A DNA stretch of 64,000 bases from Lepas anatifera (Eukaryota; Arthropoda; Thecostraca; Lepadidae): NCBI GenBank assembly GCA_034440635.1, contig JAOTON010002073.1:944501-1008500 (forward strand), given 5' to 3'. A program made the translations under genes and the position numbers. The notes under the pieces were generated by a model. That model did no database searches and was not told the origin of the DNA. It worked only from the letters and a program-made list of their open reading frames with translations. Shown here piece by piece: positions 1 to 11,208 of the stretch; the stretch's first letter is position 1, and every line of letters starts with the position of its first letter.

Positions 1-80
1 CAATCAGGGTGCATTGAGTTCAATATGTCATTTAAAAACATGTCAGTCATCGTTAGGGTGTCCATGCTGCCCCCATCCCC

Positions 81-369
81 TAACCATAGACTGTGGAAAT
101 AAGATCGGTCAGAAGGTAACCATAAACAGGGTATAAACCAGATCAGTCCGAAGGTAGTCATATACAGTGTGGAAACCAGATCGGTGAGAAGGTAACCATA
201 GATAGTGTAGAAACCAGATCGATCAGAAAATAACCATAGACAGGGTGGAAACGAGATAGATCAAAAAGTAACCATAAACAGTAAGGAAATCACATTGATT
301 GGAACGAAATCGCACATAGTATGGAAAAAGATCGGTCAAAAGGTAACCAGTAACGGTGTGGAAGCCAGG
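81..369. repeat. 38-bp minisatellite, about 7.5 units
   Basis: Diverged tandem units of 38 bp. Each carries a variant of GGTAACCATA, a GTGTGGAAACCAGATC-like stretch, and a GGTCAGAA join to the next unit. The spacing stays at 37-38 bp throughout. No reading frame is kept and no function is visible. Confidence 0.85.
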
Positions 370-958
370 CCACACAGAAATTATCCTGAAATATTGTCTT
401 CCAAACAAAACATAACGTGATAAAACAAAAGACGTGGATTTTCCTAAATTAATTGTCAACAATGTGCCCTGGCAAGAATTTATATAAGAGTGATAGTTTA
501 GACTTCTCAATTGAGGATGACTCCAATTGCATCGCATTGTTATGTTAATCCTTTATAGGTACAGCGGTTTCAAACCGGAGAGTAATACTATCAACGTGCG
601 ACAAAATGACTGAGCAAAAGTAATTTTGATCGATGCCATTTTGATCATGCCGATACCAAACCGCTGCCAATGGTCTTTGAAAGTTTAGTTAAGATCAACT
701 GTTTCCGAAAAAAATAAGACATAACTTAAAAGGTCACCTTCTCTACAGTTGCGGGAAGGGTATTTCTCGCGGTGATATCTGCGCAATATATTCATTTTTG
801 TATGCGCTAAAGAATTCTGCGGCCACGTTTATGTGCTATAATGTAGCCAGTCGTTGTCATGGTCTGTTTCTGTTCGTCATTTGCATCGAAATTAGCCTAC
901 AGTGCGCTAGATTCACCACGGACATGAGTAAAGAACTGTAGATTCAGCAGACATTTTG
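370..958. other. no gene recognised
   Basis: AT-rich sequence with no supported coding region, RNA gene or element boundary. Confidence 0.5.
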
Positions 959-1981
959 TTAACACGCTCCCGGCTGGGGTCTCTGGCATGACGCGCCCAG
1001 CTGTGGGGGGCGTTTTTCGCCCCGCCCTCCGTATCTCATTCCCCACGAAAGCTAAAGGAAAATTACGGGCGGCGTTCGAAAGCTCTTGACAAGACAAAAC
1101 GATTTTATACGAACAATGTTTATGTCAGGTCAATATTGAGGTCAGCATAGGTCAAAGAAGGTTCCGTAGGCTTACAACAGAGCAGTGTACGTTTCTCTCT
1201 CTAGATCTGTCCTCAGGGGAGCTAGAGCAAATATTTATGTATCATTGGATTTCTCTCATCGCGGCAAATCGAATGATGTATAATATGACCTTGCTAGGTC
1301 AAATAGTGAAAATGACCTGACCTCGAGCTAGGTCAGGGTCACAGAGTGACCTCGTATGGTCATGTTGCATATCAATCGACTCCCCGTGACAATATAAGCA
1401 CAGTGCAAGCAAAGTGGGAGCATTATCTAAATTCAGTGAGAAGTTATTGGCAAAACAATTACTCTATGCTCCCGTGACCTGGCATGACCTTTGAAAGGTC
1501 ATATGCTCAAAAACTCAACTTTATGGTCAAGATCGTGGTAAGAATAGACGTTTTGAGGATTTTCAGCATTATCTATCCAGTATTTACTGAAAACGAGCCT
1601 ATTCTATTTTTCACCATAGACTTATAATGGGGTGATAAAAAATTGACCCCACCTTAAGTCAACAATATAAAAATTCCGAGATAGCAAATTTGTAGACCCC
1701 AATGACCTTATCATGTTGTGGAAGTTTCGAACTGATCAGTTCGCTGATGTTTCCTGGGCGCCGCTTCAAACTCATGACTTTAGGTTTTGAGGTCTGGTCA
1801 CTTGACCTTGAATAGCTCCTGGACCTGACATGATTATAACTCAAAATGTGTTCAGATGTGTAAAATTAATTCTGGATAAGGTACTGTAAGTTTCGCTGTT
1901 TTGCGTCTCTTCGTTTTTTAGCTATCTGGGGAAAACCAGGAGGAGGGGGCGAATTTCGCCCCTCAGCGGGGCGCGTGTTAA
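959..1981. mobile_element. TTAA-flanked piggyBac-like non-autonomous element (copy J)
   Basis: A 1,015-bp body lies between two TTAA tetranucleotides (959-962 and 1978-1981). The ends are inverted: CACGCTCCCGGCTGGGG at the left and the complement of CAGCGGGGCGCGTG at the right. Just inside each end is a small palindrome (GGGCGTTTTTCGCCC at the left, GGGCGAATTTCGCCC at the right). The interior is rich in GGTCA/TGACC, including a TGACCT...AGGTCA pair near 1316-1345. No transposase is encoded. TTAA duplications are the hallmark of the piggyBac superfamily; assignment to it is inferred from that and the termini. Confidence 0.8.
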
Positions 1982-3539
1982 CTAACAAGGTTTGTCAACG
2001 TACGTTCTGAAGAATCTATCAGCACTGACTAATGTTATTGGCGCCACAAGCCAAGAGCGTCAGAAGTCATAATATGCATATAGCCAATTAAGAAAAACAG
2101 CATTAAAGCTTTAGCTATGAATATAAAACCACTCATGTCTAAAAAAATATCCAAGCTGAAAATTAAACTATGCATAATATTGTCATGACCCGTTGGCTCT
2201 GCTAGAATATTTCAGTGACTGCGAAACAAGTATTTTCTTAGCCTGCTTTTAGTCTGGGCTAGTTCGGTATAGTCTAGTCTGGGATATTTTGGTACCCACG
2301 ATTGTTTGGAGGGTCATTACTGGCCATAACCCCTTCCCTCCCTCCATCTACGATGTCAGGGGCCAATGGTAACACGAAAAAATTGGAATGACGCTGAAAC
2401 CGTCCAGCCATATTACACATATGTACGAAGCTTGAATCATATTTGTTCAGCAGTGACGTCAAATGGGTTATAACTGATTACATTTGACTTAGTTCCGATG
2501 ATATGACGACCTTGGCTTCAGGTCAAGGGCGAACAAGGAACTTTCAAGGTCATGTGGAAATGCATACAAATCCTTAGATCATGTCCGTCACTTCGTTACC
2601 AAATTTGATGTATCGTATTTTTTTCAAAAGTTATAAACACAAACGCCTAAAAAAGACAAAAATATTTGGCAACCTCTGACAACCGTATAATGTAGCTCAA
2701 CTGAAAATATTTGGGGTGCGTCACGTGCATTTGGATGGAAAACAGCTCTGGCGATAGCTCGGCATCTTAACGCTCCTTTTAATGTATTTAGAAATTTGTT
2801 TTCCTAAAGAAAGTTTTAACTGATTTTCTTGAACACATTTTCAACTATGCAAGCATCTTCTCACTCTGCAAGTGTAGTGATTTACATAAATCTTCGTACT
2901 TTTGTCTTGCGTCGGTATCGTATAATGTGCGTCAGTTATTAAAAGACTTCTGATATGGCTCCTACGTGAAACACACATTTTGGAAGAGCATGGGAATAAG
3001 TCGAAAGTATCGCTGTCGATTATTCTGGACGATAGATTAATGAAGAATTCTCTGATTCTTCTGTATGCGGATGGAAGGTGGTAGAAGCTGATCTGGCTCT
3101 ATCAGTAAGGTACGGCGATTTCCTCTTCTATAGCCCACGCAGGATTTAAGCTGGATATTTGTAAGATATGTTTCTCAGCACTTTATCATGAAATGATTGT
3201 GAATTGACGTCTATGTGGAAATGTAAACTTCACAGTTTTCATAATTTGTGTACACTTATCAGAAACGGCCCAGCACAAATTTCCGACGGAGAACGTGACG
3301 TTGTGCTAAGGCATCCGTCAGGGCCAAATACATACATTTTGCGGCTAGCACCGATAATTATCTTATGCTCGCGTTCCCTAATGTGCAGAACGACTACAAA
3401 AGCTTCCTTCATCGAGCAAGCTACAAGAGGATACTCACCTTGACCAAGTACATTCCGCATTGTTCACAACATTAAGTGTAACATAAATTCACAGACCCTC
3501 GCAAGGAAGCTTTCAAGAGTCATTTATGTATGTGCATAC
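1982..3539. other. no gene recognised
   Basis: No supported coding region. A short GGTCA-containing patch at about 2490-2560 resembles the interior of the TTAA elements and may be a decayed fragment. The rest shows nothing I can name. Confidence 0.45.
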
Positions 3540-5435
3540 ATGTGCTACTATGTACATGTTCCGGAAATTATTATTGCACATTTTCCGAGCCATATGCCGA
3601 AAGACGACCAGAAGCAAAACCCAAGACATGACATGAATTCCACTTCACAGCAGGAAACCACTGCTGGATGTTCGCAGTGTGGAAAACTTAACAAAAGAAA
3701 AAGACACATCATATGCAGTCTCTGCCATCAACCTTGGCACCTCACATGTGTGAAACTAACGAGGGCACAGGCTGACGTCCTAAGTCATTGGTGGTGTCCC
3801 ACCTGCATAGATAATTCAACTAGCTTCAATCAGCCCACAAATACGAATGTGGAAGAAACGCCGTCTGAGCAGGTTTCCTCCGAAGGCTTCGGTTTGGCAA
3901 GATCCTTGGCATCTCTTAAGCTGACTAACCGAGTCCTGAGGAGGATACCTAGGGGTGCCAGAATCCTAGCCGCCGATGCCCTGACACATTTGCTAACAAC
4001 TGCCCTGAGTGATCTGTCGGCGCGGAGCTGGGAAAAGCTCCTGCAGTTTGGTCCTATTGCACTGGCTGTCCCATCAGGTGGCTCAGAAGTATCTTTGACG
4101 ACCAAATTGAAGCGTCAGATATCTAGTTATATGGAAGACAAAACCATCCAATCCAACCCTCTTGAAACTGAACAAAAATGGCGAGCAGGAAGGACTGCCG
4201 TCTCACGCACAGAGCATCTTAAGCGTAGTGTAGCAGCCAAGCTAGCAGACACAGACATCAAAGGGGCGATCCGTCTTTTAACATCCAGGGACGAGATCGC
4301 TCCCCATTCTGACGATGTCGTAGAGGCCTTAAGGCATAAACATCCGCCAGCGCCGGAAGACCTCTGTCTGCCAGCTGCACCTGACAGCAGTGACAGCGCC
4401 TATACAGCAACAGAGGCGGAGGTGGTGGCAGCAATAGCCTCCTTTAATACGGGATCAAGCGCTGGTCTGGACGCGCTAAGACCAGCACATCTCAAAGACC
4501 TGACGAGCCGTGCCGCTTCAGAAGCTGGTACACGCCTGATCACAGCATTAACTGCCCTAACAAACAAGGCTCTAAGAGGTGAAATTCCTGCATGTGCGAG
4601 GGAAGCCTTCTTCGGCGCATCCTTAACCGCCCTGAAAAAGCCAGGTGGAGGTATAAGGCCTATCGCCGTGGGCTCTGTTTTCCGTAGGCTGGCAGCTAAA
4701 GTTGGCCTAAAGCCCATCAGCTCCGCATTAGGTCTTGAGCTCTGCCCCATCCAACTGGGGTTCGGAACACCGGGAGGATGTGAGGCAGCCGCCCATGCAT
4801 CTCGCCTCTACATGGCCAACATGGCAGATGAAGAGATAATAGTTAAAGTGGACATGAAGAATGCCTTCAACACTCTACGCAGAGATCATTTTCTCCGTGC
4901 AGTTCTGGAGCATGCCCCGTCACTTTATCCTCTTCTTTACCAATCATACCATAGGCCCACTCCTATATACTTTGGCCGCACAGAACTCCACTCAGAGACA
5001 GGTATCCAACAAGGCGACCCGTGTGGGCCTGCCATCTTCGCCCTCACAATACAGCCAGTCACTAGCCTTGTCGCATCAGCATTCAATTGCTGGTACTTGG
5101 ACGACGGCACGATCGGCGGAGATGTAGCCAGCGTCAGCGCCGACCTGGCAATGCTCTTGCCAGCAATGAGCGCCATTGGCTTACAAGTAAACGCTGAGAA
5201 GTGCCAAATAATCCTTCCAAAAGCCCCATCTGAGAAGGCAGAGTGTTTCACACCGGGAGACATCCTAGATATTATCCCTGGGTCCTCCATACTAAAGGAA
5301 GAGGAGCAAACCGTTCTTGGAGCACCTATGACTGCAACAGCTACCGATAAAATAATCAGGAAGAAAAGTGGAGAGCTGGAGCTCATGATCCAACGTCTAA
5401 AATATCTTGACGCCCACACTTCACTTTTTTGCTGA
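3540..5435 (+). CDS. LINE ORF part 1: PHD finger and reverse transcriptase
   Basis: A 631-residue open frame. Residues 44-89 have spacing C-x2-C-x11-C-x2-C-x4-H-x2-C-x15-C-x2-C, a canonical C4HC3 PHD finger (C44, C47, C59, C62, H67, C70, C86, C89), probably for nucleic-acid or histone binding. The reverse transcriptase follows: template/primer motifs (GLDALRPAHL, GGGIRPIAVGS), motif A (VDMKNAFNTL, near nt 4847), motif B (GIQQGDPCGP) and the catalytic YLDDG motif (near nt 5094). Both aspartates of the active site are kept. It makes cDNA from the element's own RNA at the target site. The frame ends at a stop just after a T6 run; the homologous sequence continues in the next frame, so this is an incomplete protein. 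The first Met is uncertain; the one at residue 20 is an alternative. Confidence 0.85.
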   Translation: MCYYVHVPEIIIAHFPSHMPKDDQKQNPRHDMNSTSQQETTAGCSQCGKLNKRKRHIICSLCHQPWHLTCVKLTRAQADVLSHWWCPTCIDNSTSFNQPTNTNVEETPSEQVSSEGFGLARSLASLKLTNRVLRRIPRGARILAADALTHLLTTALSDLSARSWEKLLQFGPIALAVPSGGSEVSLTTKLKRQISSYMEDKTIQSNPLETEQKWRAGRTAVSRTEHLKRSVAAKLADTDIKGAIRLLTSRDEIAPHSDDVVEALRHKHPPAPEDLCLPAAPDSSDSAYTATEAEVVAAIASFNTGSSAGLDALRPAHLKDLTSRAASEAGTRLITALTALTNKALRGEIPACAREAFFGASLTALKKPGGGIRPIAVGSVFRRLAAKVGLKPISSALGLELCPIQLGFGTPGGCEAAAHASRLYMANMADEEIIVKVDMKNAFNTLRRDHFLRAVLEHAPSLYPLLYQSYHRPTPIYFGRTELHSETGIQQGDPCGPAIFALTIQPVTSLVASAFNCWYLDDGTIGGDVASVSADLAMLLPAMSAIGLQVNAEKCQIILPKAPSEKAECFTPGDILDIIPGSSILKEEEQTVLGAPMTATATDKIIRKKSGELELMIQRLKYLDAHTSLFC

Positions 5436-6406
5436 GGAACTGTCTGTGGCTGCCGAAATTGCAGTACATCCTACGTGTCTCACCCGCTTACCAACTACCA
5501 GAACTACTGCAGGCTCTCGACAGTAGCCTTATGGCTGCCGTCACTGATATTACCAACACCAAGTTTCAAGAAGCTAACTGGACTCAAGCCGTCCTCCCAA
5601 CACGCTACGGTGGACTTGGTCTTCGCCGCACAGAAGACGTCGCTCTCCCCAGCTTTATTGCATCCATACATGGCTGCCGCCAATTGATATCATCTTTGCT
5701 TCCTGAACGCTTAGCACAGATATCGGTACAGGAGTACGGGACAGCCCTAGAAGCATGGGAGCAAAATGCGAACGGGGCAGATGTTCCAGAGGAGAACGCG
5801 AGGAGTAGTCAAAAACACTGGGATGGAATCCTTTCCGAACAAACATTCCTAAAACTTCTCCTCGGGGCAAACCAGTTCACCCGAGCCCGCCTCTTGAGCG
5901 CCCGCACCTCTGAAAGCGGGGCCTGGCTGCGCGCTATCCCCTCATCCAGCCTCGGCACGCTCCTTGACGATGCCACACTGAGAATTGCCGTAGCGCTACG
6001 CGTTGGCGCAGATGTGTGCATCCCTCACCAATGTCGTTGCGGCTCTACGGCTGACACCAAAGGCTACCACGCCCTCACATGTCGCCTCAGCGCAGGCCGC
6101 CTTCCCCGTCATGCAGCCCTCAATGACATCGTAAGACGATCCCTACAGACTGCAGGCCTTCCATCCATCCTGGAACCTCCTGGCCTGGATCGCGGGGATG
6201 GTAAAAGGCCAGACGGTATGACGGTGTTCCCATTCTCCCGGGGAAGAGCCTGGTGTGGGATGCAACTTGTGTTAACACGTACGCCGCAACAAATATCGGG
6301 CAAGCAGCAACATCAGCAGGAGCCGTGGCAGAAGAAGCCGAAGAGAGGAAAAGGAAAAATATGCGGATCTAATGCAACGATTCCAGTTTCATCCAGTTGC
6401 ATTTGA
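5429..6406 (+). pseudogene. LINE ORF part 2: thumb, zinc knuckle and restriction-like endonuclease
   Basis: Continues the reverse transcriptase protein after the first frameshift. It carries the post-palm region and then a zinc knuckle of form C-x-C-x9-H-x4-C (nt about 6030-6085). A KRPD motif follows (nt about 6204-6215); in restriction-like endonuclease LINEs this Pro-Asp is catalytic and is followed about 15-20 residues later by a second acidic residue. Here that second acidic residue (in a VWDAT context) is found only in the +1 frame, because the frame shifts at or beside the G4 run near 6236-6240. As written the nuclease is truncated; one base would reconnect it. Confidence 0.8.
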
Positions 6407-7031
6407 AACTGGTGGAGCCTGCGGCCTAACCACCAAGGCCTTCATCCGTGAGCTAGGTTCTCGCCTTGCAGTTGTCTCTGGTGACCGCCGCGAAACTGAA
6501 TGGCTGCTCCAACGGTTTTCTTTGGCCATTGCTCGCGGGAACGCTGCCTCAATTATTCTCGCTCCGCATGGCACTACATTTCCAGGAAAATCAGAGCTCA
6601 CCAGACCAGTGCAGGTTCAGGAGAACCAAACGAAGGGTGCACCGAACACGCAGATGCCAACCTGCTCAGGCGTTTCTTGTTCATCTCGCGAAACAACAAA
6701 CATTGGCCTTTTCACAGCAGTTCCAGGAGGGCCAACAGAAACCAAGTGGCCACTGCAAGAAACACCTGACACCCCCGCGAGCCGACTAGAAAAATACCGT
6801 CTAGTATTCAAGGAAATGGCAGGCAGGTCCCCCGGAACGGAAACCGAGCACGCGACGGAACAACTTCCGGAGGAAGCAGGCCCTAGTCGGGACCCAATGG
6901 CGGATCCAGAATTGGCTAGGTACCTTAAGCGGGTAAAGGGGCATCAAAACACTTTCGTTGGTCACCCCGCATGTACGGCGACTCCAAGAACAGCGGCAAG
7001 GAGTGCGGGTCGCCGCCGGTGCCGGCGGTGA
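6372..7031 (+). pseudogene. LINE ORF part 3: C-terminal region
   Basis: Back in the first frame. The segment up to about nt 6570 (RFQFHPVAFETGG through GNAASIILA) is the usual C-terminal extension after the nuclease in this LINE type, where a Glu/Lys/Arg-rich helix precedes it. The open frame then continues to 7031 with low-complexity, Pro/Arg/Thr-rich sequence that I do not recognise and that may not belong to the element. Confidence 0.65.
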
Positions 7032-7967
7032 CGCCATGCACCACACCCCGCCGCTGCAGCCCTCGGTCCGCGCTGGAAGCGTGATGCACGCGCCGATGCC
7101 AATGAAAGCGGAAAAGGCCTCATAATCCTTAGTATGTATATTTTATAATGCCTACAGTCTCGGAAATATACTTGATTTTACTGAAAATGGTCAGCAGCCT
7201 CCCGAGTCGTATTTCCAAGAGCCTTCGAATGATATTTAGAACTTGAATAAGCTCTTCGAGGAACCGAGTAACCCCGGTTTGGTTTGACTCGCTTTAGAAG
7301 AACAAAATTACCGTATATGCGTTTAGAAATGGCGTTGCAACTAGTTGTACGCATCTGAAATCAATTTTTAACCGTTTTTCTCGAATGAATCGCCTGCGAT
7401 GCGTATCCCATTCACATCGGCACGAAATCTTACGCGAGAAAGGTGGTGAATTTAAGCCTAGTATAACGACATCAGAGTCACCGAAAAACACGCTAAGCAG
7501 CATGCTATAACAAATGAAGTGGTAACATTAATGACAATTTTTTTTTCTAAAAGGTCCGCCACCCCATTTTAAAAGGCAGCCAGGCGTGCCCCACCGCGAT
7601 CCCAGCGACAACAGCACCCTTACGTTAACACCAGAAACATAAAATTAAACGAGTCGCGGCACGCCCTGCTAGGAAATGAAGCAAAAACATAAGATAGCAA
7701 AAACAACTGTGTTACTATTTAAGTAATTGTTATAAAAAGGTTGCTTAAAGAAGGCTTCTGTAAAATGTTACAGAAGCCTTGACCATTAACCCACTGTTAA
7801 TAAAAGAGAGAGACTGATCACACATAATCGTTTAGTGTTAGTGCTCATTTCCATGCAGACTACCTCATGCGGATCTAAGTTATTAGTTCCCTGGAATCTA
7901 GCAGACGAGTAGACGAACTAGTAACATCTACCAGAAAACAAGGACTGACTGAGGGGGATTTTCTATA
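7032..7967. other. no gene recognised; one perfect hairpin
   Basis: Nothing coding is supported. A perfect 13-bp stem with a 4-nt AATG loop lies at 7751-7780. Confidence 0.5.
7751..7780. other. perfect 13-bp stem-loop
   Basis: Left arm AAGGCTTCTGTAA (7751-7763) and right arm TTACAGAAGCCTT (7768-7780) pair perfectly around AATG. It does not match the histone 3' hairpin consensus. It may be a hairpin RNA, or the join of two element ends. Confidence 0.6.
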
Positions 7968-8700
7968 TGATGATGAGGTGAGAGTGACTTAAGATGTGAG
8001 CATGATTTTTGCGAGTCCCACGTGGCAACACCACAGTGCGGACTACCACCGCGTGCTGAAACACTTTATGATGATGAGGTGAGGGTGACTTAAGATGAGA
8101 GCATGATAATATGTGTGTCAAGCGTGGAAACACCACAAAGTCATCTGACCTAGGGTGCTGAACCACAGACATGTTTAATATACGTTACAAGTAACGTCTT
8201 TAGAACCTGTTCTAGATGCTGAGGAGAGGGTTACACATGAAAGCATGATTACGCATGAAAGAGCCTCACTCTATAACCCCCCTCAGGCCAGTAAGCGAGG
8301 AAAGCCCTGTTGCTCACCGGCCGTCAAAGGCAAATAAAGGAAGCTCATGCTTTACCAAAGATACATATTTCCTCATTAGCATAATCGGCCAGATGTCATG
8401 TCGACAAGAAAAGGGCAACGATAAGAGAAGATTCGCGTCCACACTTACTTACGATGATCTCCAGGAGAAATGAAATCCTTTCAGATGATGATGAGGTGAG
8501 AGTGACTTTTGATGCGGGCATGATTTTTTGGGAAATACCACAGTGCAGGCTAGCACCAGGTGGCGATAATTTTTTTCATTTTTTGATGATGAGGTGAGGG
8601 CGACTTAATATGAGAGCATGATAGCATGATGATATTTTGTGCGTACACCGTGGAAACACCACAGAGCACCTTAACCCCGGGTGCTGAACCACATACAGTT
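7968..8700 (+). repeat. duplicated dimer of a ~100-bp unit with C/D-box-like ends
   Basis: Four related units start near 7968, 8068, 8484 and 8584, arranged as two dimers about 516 bp apart. Each opens with TGATGATGAGGTGAG, carries a GAGCATGAT core and (H)CACCACA, and units 1, 2 and 4 end in GTGCTGA. After each dimer comes TTTAATATACGTTA...TAACGT. TGATGA and CTGA about 90-100 nt apart resemble boxes C and D of snoRNAs, but I could not find a convincing terminal stem or guide sequence. A tandem repeat or transposon piece is equally possible. Confidence 0.6.
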
Positions 8701-8946
8701 TAATATACGTTATTAATAACGTATTATCAGCTTAGTTTAGATGAAACAGCTTAGCTCTTACAATTTATTTTGTTATTTTTGTCTTACATAATTATTATCA
8801 CTAACAATATACCGACCAGAGAAGCAAAAAAGTTAAAGACAGCAATTCTCCTCAGAATGATTTACATGAACCTTGTTTGGTTACCATAGCGATAAGAGAT
8901 ACGAATCAAGTCTATTGGTTAACATACGAATCAATCAGTTTCTTTT

Positions 8947-9314
8947 TTATGATATTTTTATTACTGCTTTGCTTGCTGGCACGTCTTCAATTAGTTGGAA
9001 TTCGTTCATGAACATGGTATTCCACAATTTAGGGCCTAGGCAGGGAGTAGTGAATAAACGATAATTTCTATTCGAAAACGGCTGTTCGAGAAACGCATTT
9101 TGCCGAGTCCCATGACTATTTATTTCTCTTATTTTGAACATAGTGCAAAGTGATTGAGGAAGCGAGCCTGTTAGAAACTTGTGAGCCAGAAGAAGCATTT
9201 GGGATTTCGCTATATCACTAATTTTCAAAACCTTAAATTTTACGAAGTATGGTTCGGAACTATGTGGTAAATAAACATTTGCAATAAGTCTTACCGCTTT
9301 TTTCTGTAACACAA
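8947..9314 (-). pseudogene. CR1/L2-type LINE, C-terminal block
   Basis: Encodes the end of the LINE protein, starting with the LQKKAVRLI motif typical of the region after the thumb in CR1/L2/jockey elements, and including a TPCLGPKLWN-type segment near the C-terminus. The open frame runs on past the boundary into the TTAA element up to 9369, but that extension is not LINE sequence. The 3' end below 8947 shows no clear tail. Confidence 0.85.
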
Positions 9315-10561
9315 TTAACCCTATTTCCGTCAGGCTCCCGGCTACCCCTATTTCCGGCAGGGGGGGCAATATCGGCCCCCCTAAGATCTCGTAATCTAAC
9401 CGGCCGATTTTGAAAATTCAAAGTGCCATAGATTCCTCTGCTGCTAAACTTTATTTTGAAAAAGAAAATTTCAAAATTTTTATTTTTTAGGAGAAGGTCG
9501 TGCAAAATATACAATTTTTGTGTATTTTTTAGATTTTCCATAACCCTTGTCTCTGTTGTACGATTTTCACAAAACTAGTTCAGATTTACAAATAATTGAC
9601 CCAAAATTTTCATATACTCGAGTTACGCAAAAATTCGAAATTCAATGGCAGTTCCAGGACCAGGACTATGAGGGGAAATATATACAACCTAAAAAGTTTT
9701 TGTTACGCGGATTAGAAGCCGTCATATACTGCTTGGCATCTTTGACACATAAATAAATGAGAAAAGAAGTGAAAAACTCATCAGGGGCGGATGCAGTAAG
9801 GTAAAACAGTGGGGTAAAATACATACCAACAATATGCGAATGGTATGCATGAGTATATTAGTCCCTCGACTAGTTGAAATTTAATTTCTGATAATTTTTA
9901 CCCTCCCATGGCAGCTCTGGGAAAGGGGGTGACATAGGCGGATCAAGGACTCGTCGTGGGGGGGTGGGGGTGATTGGAAACACATTTTCAATATACAACG
10001 ATATTGAGTCGCGGCGGTGATACTGGCTGGGAATATACATTTTGAAAATGTGTAGTGACTGGACACGCCTCTGGTAATCTAGAATTGGGTTATAACTATT
10101 GAATTTTCATATACCCAATTGTATTCGCCCTGACACGGCTGTAAGCAGTCTTCTCACTTACTAACGTTTAGTCCTTCTTGATAACATTCCCCCCATTTTG
10201 AACTGCTGTAACCGCCCCTGATGAATACAAATAGTGACAATTGTGAATGCACTATCATCTCACATAAAAAATGATATAATAAAACCATATAACTGGTATC
10301 AGGATCAGCAGAGACGGCTTCCTTTTACAAAAAAACCCATCGCATACGATAATACTTGGTTTGTGGATAGAACCTCCCCAAAAACCCAGCCATAGCTCCA
10401 CCCCTGGTAAATATATAATCTTGAAAATTTCAGAAAACCTGCCTGTACTAGTTTTAGGAAAAGTCAGGAAGTTTCAAAGTTCTATCGCAAGCCGTTGCGG
10501 AGATATTCTCGAAAAACCTGAAGGGGGGCAATATTAGCCCCCCTGCCGGAAATAGGGTTAA
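9315..10561. mobile_element. TTAA-flanked non-autonomous element inserted in a LINE ORF
   Basis: A 1,239-bp body between TTAA at 9315-9318 and TTAA at 10558-10561. The ends are inverted: CCCTATTTCCG at the left and CGGAAATAGGG at the right. The left end is partly duplicated (a second CCTATTTCCGGCAGGGGG about 30 bp in). Subterminal palindromes are GGGGGCAATATCGGCCCCC (left) and GGGGGGCAATATTAGCCCCC (right). No transposase. The host site is a LINE codon series that becomes continuous when the body and one TTAA are removed, which fixes both boundaries to the base. Confidence 0.92.
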
Positions 10562-10675
10562 ACGGTTCAGCTGTGATGCGTAATTTACCCCCAAGCTAGA
10601 CAACAATAGTTTAAATGAGAATGGACCAAGGAGTTGTAAAGAAGCAGTGCTATTCTTTCGTTAATAAAATATCTT
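10562..10675 (-). pseudogene. CR1/L2-type LINE, middle block
   Basis: About 38 codons of the LINE protein including LLLYNSLVHSHLNYC and LAWG, the conserved segment just before the LQKKA motif. It is bounded on the right by the 17-bp target duplication (10659-10675) and on the left by the TTAA of the inserted element. One base is missing in the C5 run at 10588-10592, which puts a stop in frame. Confidence 0.85.
10659..10675. repeat. 17-bp target site duplication, 3' copy
   Basis: CGTTAATAAAATATCTT, identical to 16637-16653. It lies directly next to the poly(A) tail of the L1-type LINE, as expected from target-primed reverse transcription. Confidence 0.95.
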
Positions 10676-10756
10676 TTTTTTTTTTTTTTTTTTCAGGTGA
10701 CGGCCGAAGCCCTGTATTTTAATATCTTAACATCATCGTGTACTTTTGGATTTCCC

Positions 10757-10800
10757 ACACATACACACACACATACACACACACACACAAACAAATAAAG
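10757..10800. repeat. (CA)n microsatellite in LINE 3' UTR
   Basis: CA repeats with occasional TA interruptions, 3' of ORF2 and close to the poly(A) tail of the L1-type element. Confidence 0.85.
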
Positions 10801-11208
10801 GAGCAGACACTTTTCCAGGGTGCGAAGACCTTGAAGCCGAACAGAACAGGAAACAGAACTCACCACCAATTCTTGAGGTATCTACTTGCTGCTTACGTGA
10901 ATACGTGACCATACTGTGAGCTAATATGCGACCTGCACTTTGGAAGTACTAAGAGCATGTAAACTCTCAAAACGAAAACTGAGGCATGAAACACAATTGC
11001 AAGAAGGAAAACTCGACGCCACAGAACCAGGCTGAACACAGCATGCTAAAATTACGTGTCGCACATATTTTAGACCATAAAATGTATGTGAAAGGGCGTT
11101 TAAGATCGCTATGTACGCTTGGTGGCTGAAATGTGTTTGGTTTTGATGATACTCAATCCATGACTGACAAACACCGTAACACTAATGTTCATTGACGGCT
11201 ATCACACT

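Larger units (their letters stand above)
3540..7031 (+). mobile_element. LINE retrotransposon with PHD finger, RT and restriction-like endonuclease
   Basis: One non-LTR retrotransposon read on the + strand across three frames. The order is an N-terminal C4HC3 PHD finger, reverse transcriptase, a C-terminal CCHC zinc knuckle and a restriction-like endonuclease core. That order places it among LINEs that use a restriction-like rather than an apurinic endonuclease (the wider R2/NeSL/Hero/CRE grouping). I cannot fix the clade. It is broken by two single-base frameshifts, one in the T6 run at about 5426-5431 and one in or beside the G4 run near 6236-6240. Recognisable homology ends near 6570; the open frame to 7031 may be unrelated. 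I found no poly(A) tail or target duplication. Confidence 0.85.

Noticed and set aside
81..369. CRISPR array
   Set aside because: Units are contiguous, diverged along their whole length and have no unique spacers; the window is eukaryotic.
7751..7780. Histone mRNA 3' stem-loop
   Set aside because: The stem and loop do not match the conserved histone hairpin and no histone gene is nearby.
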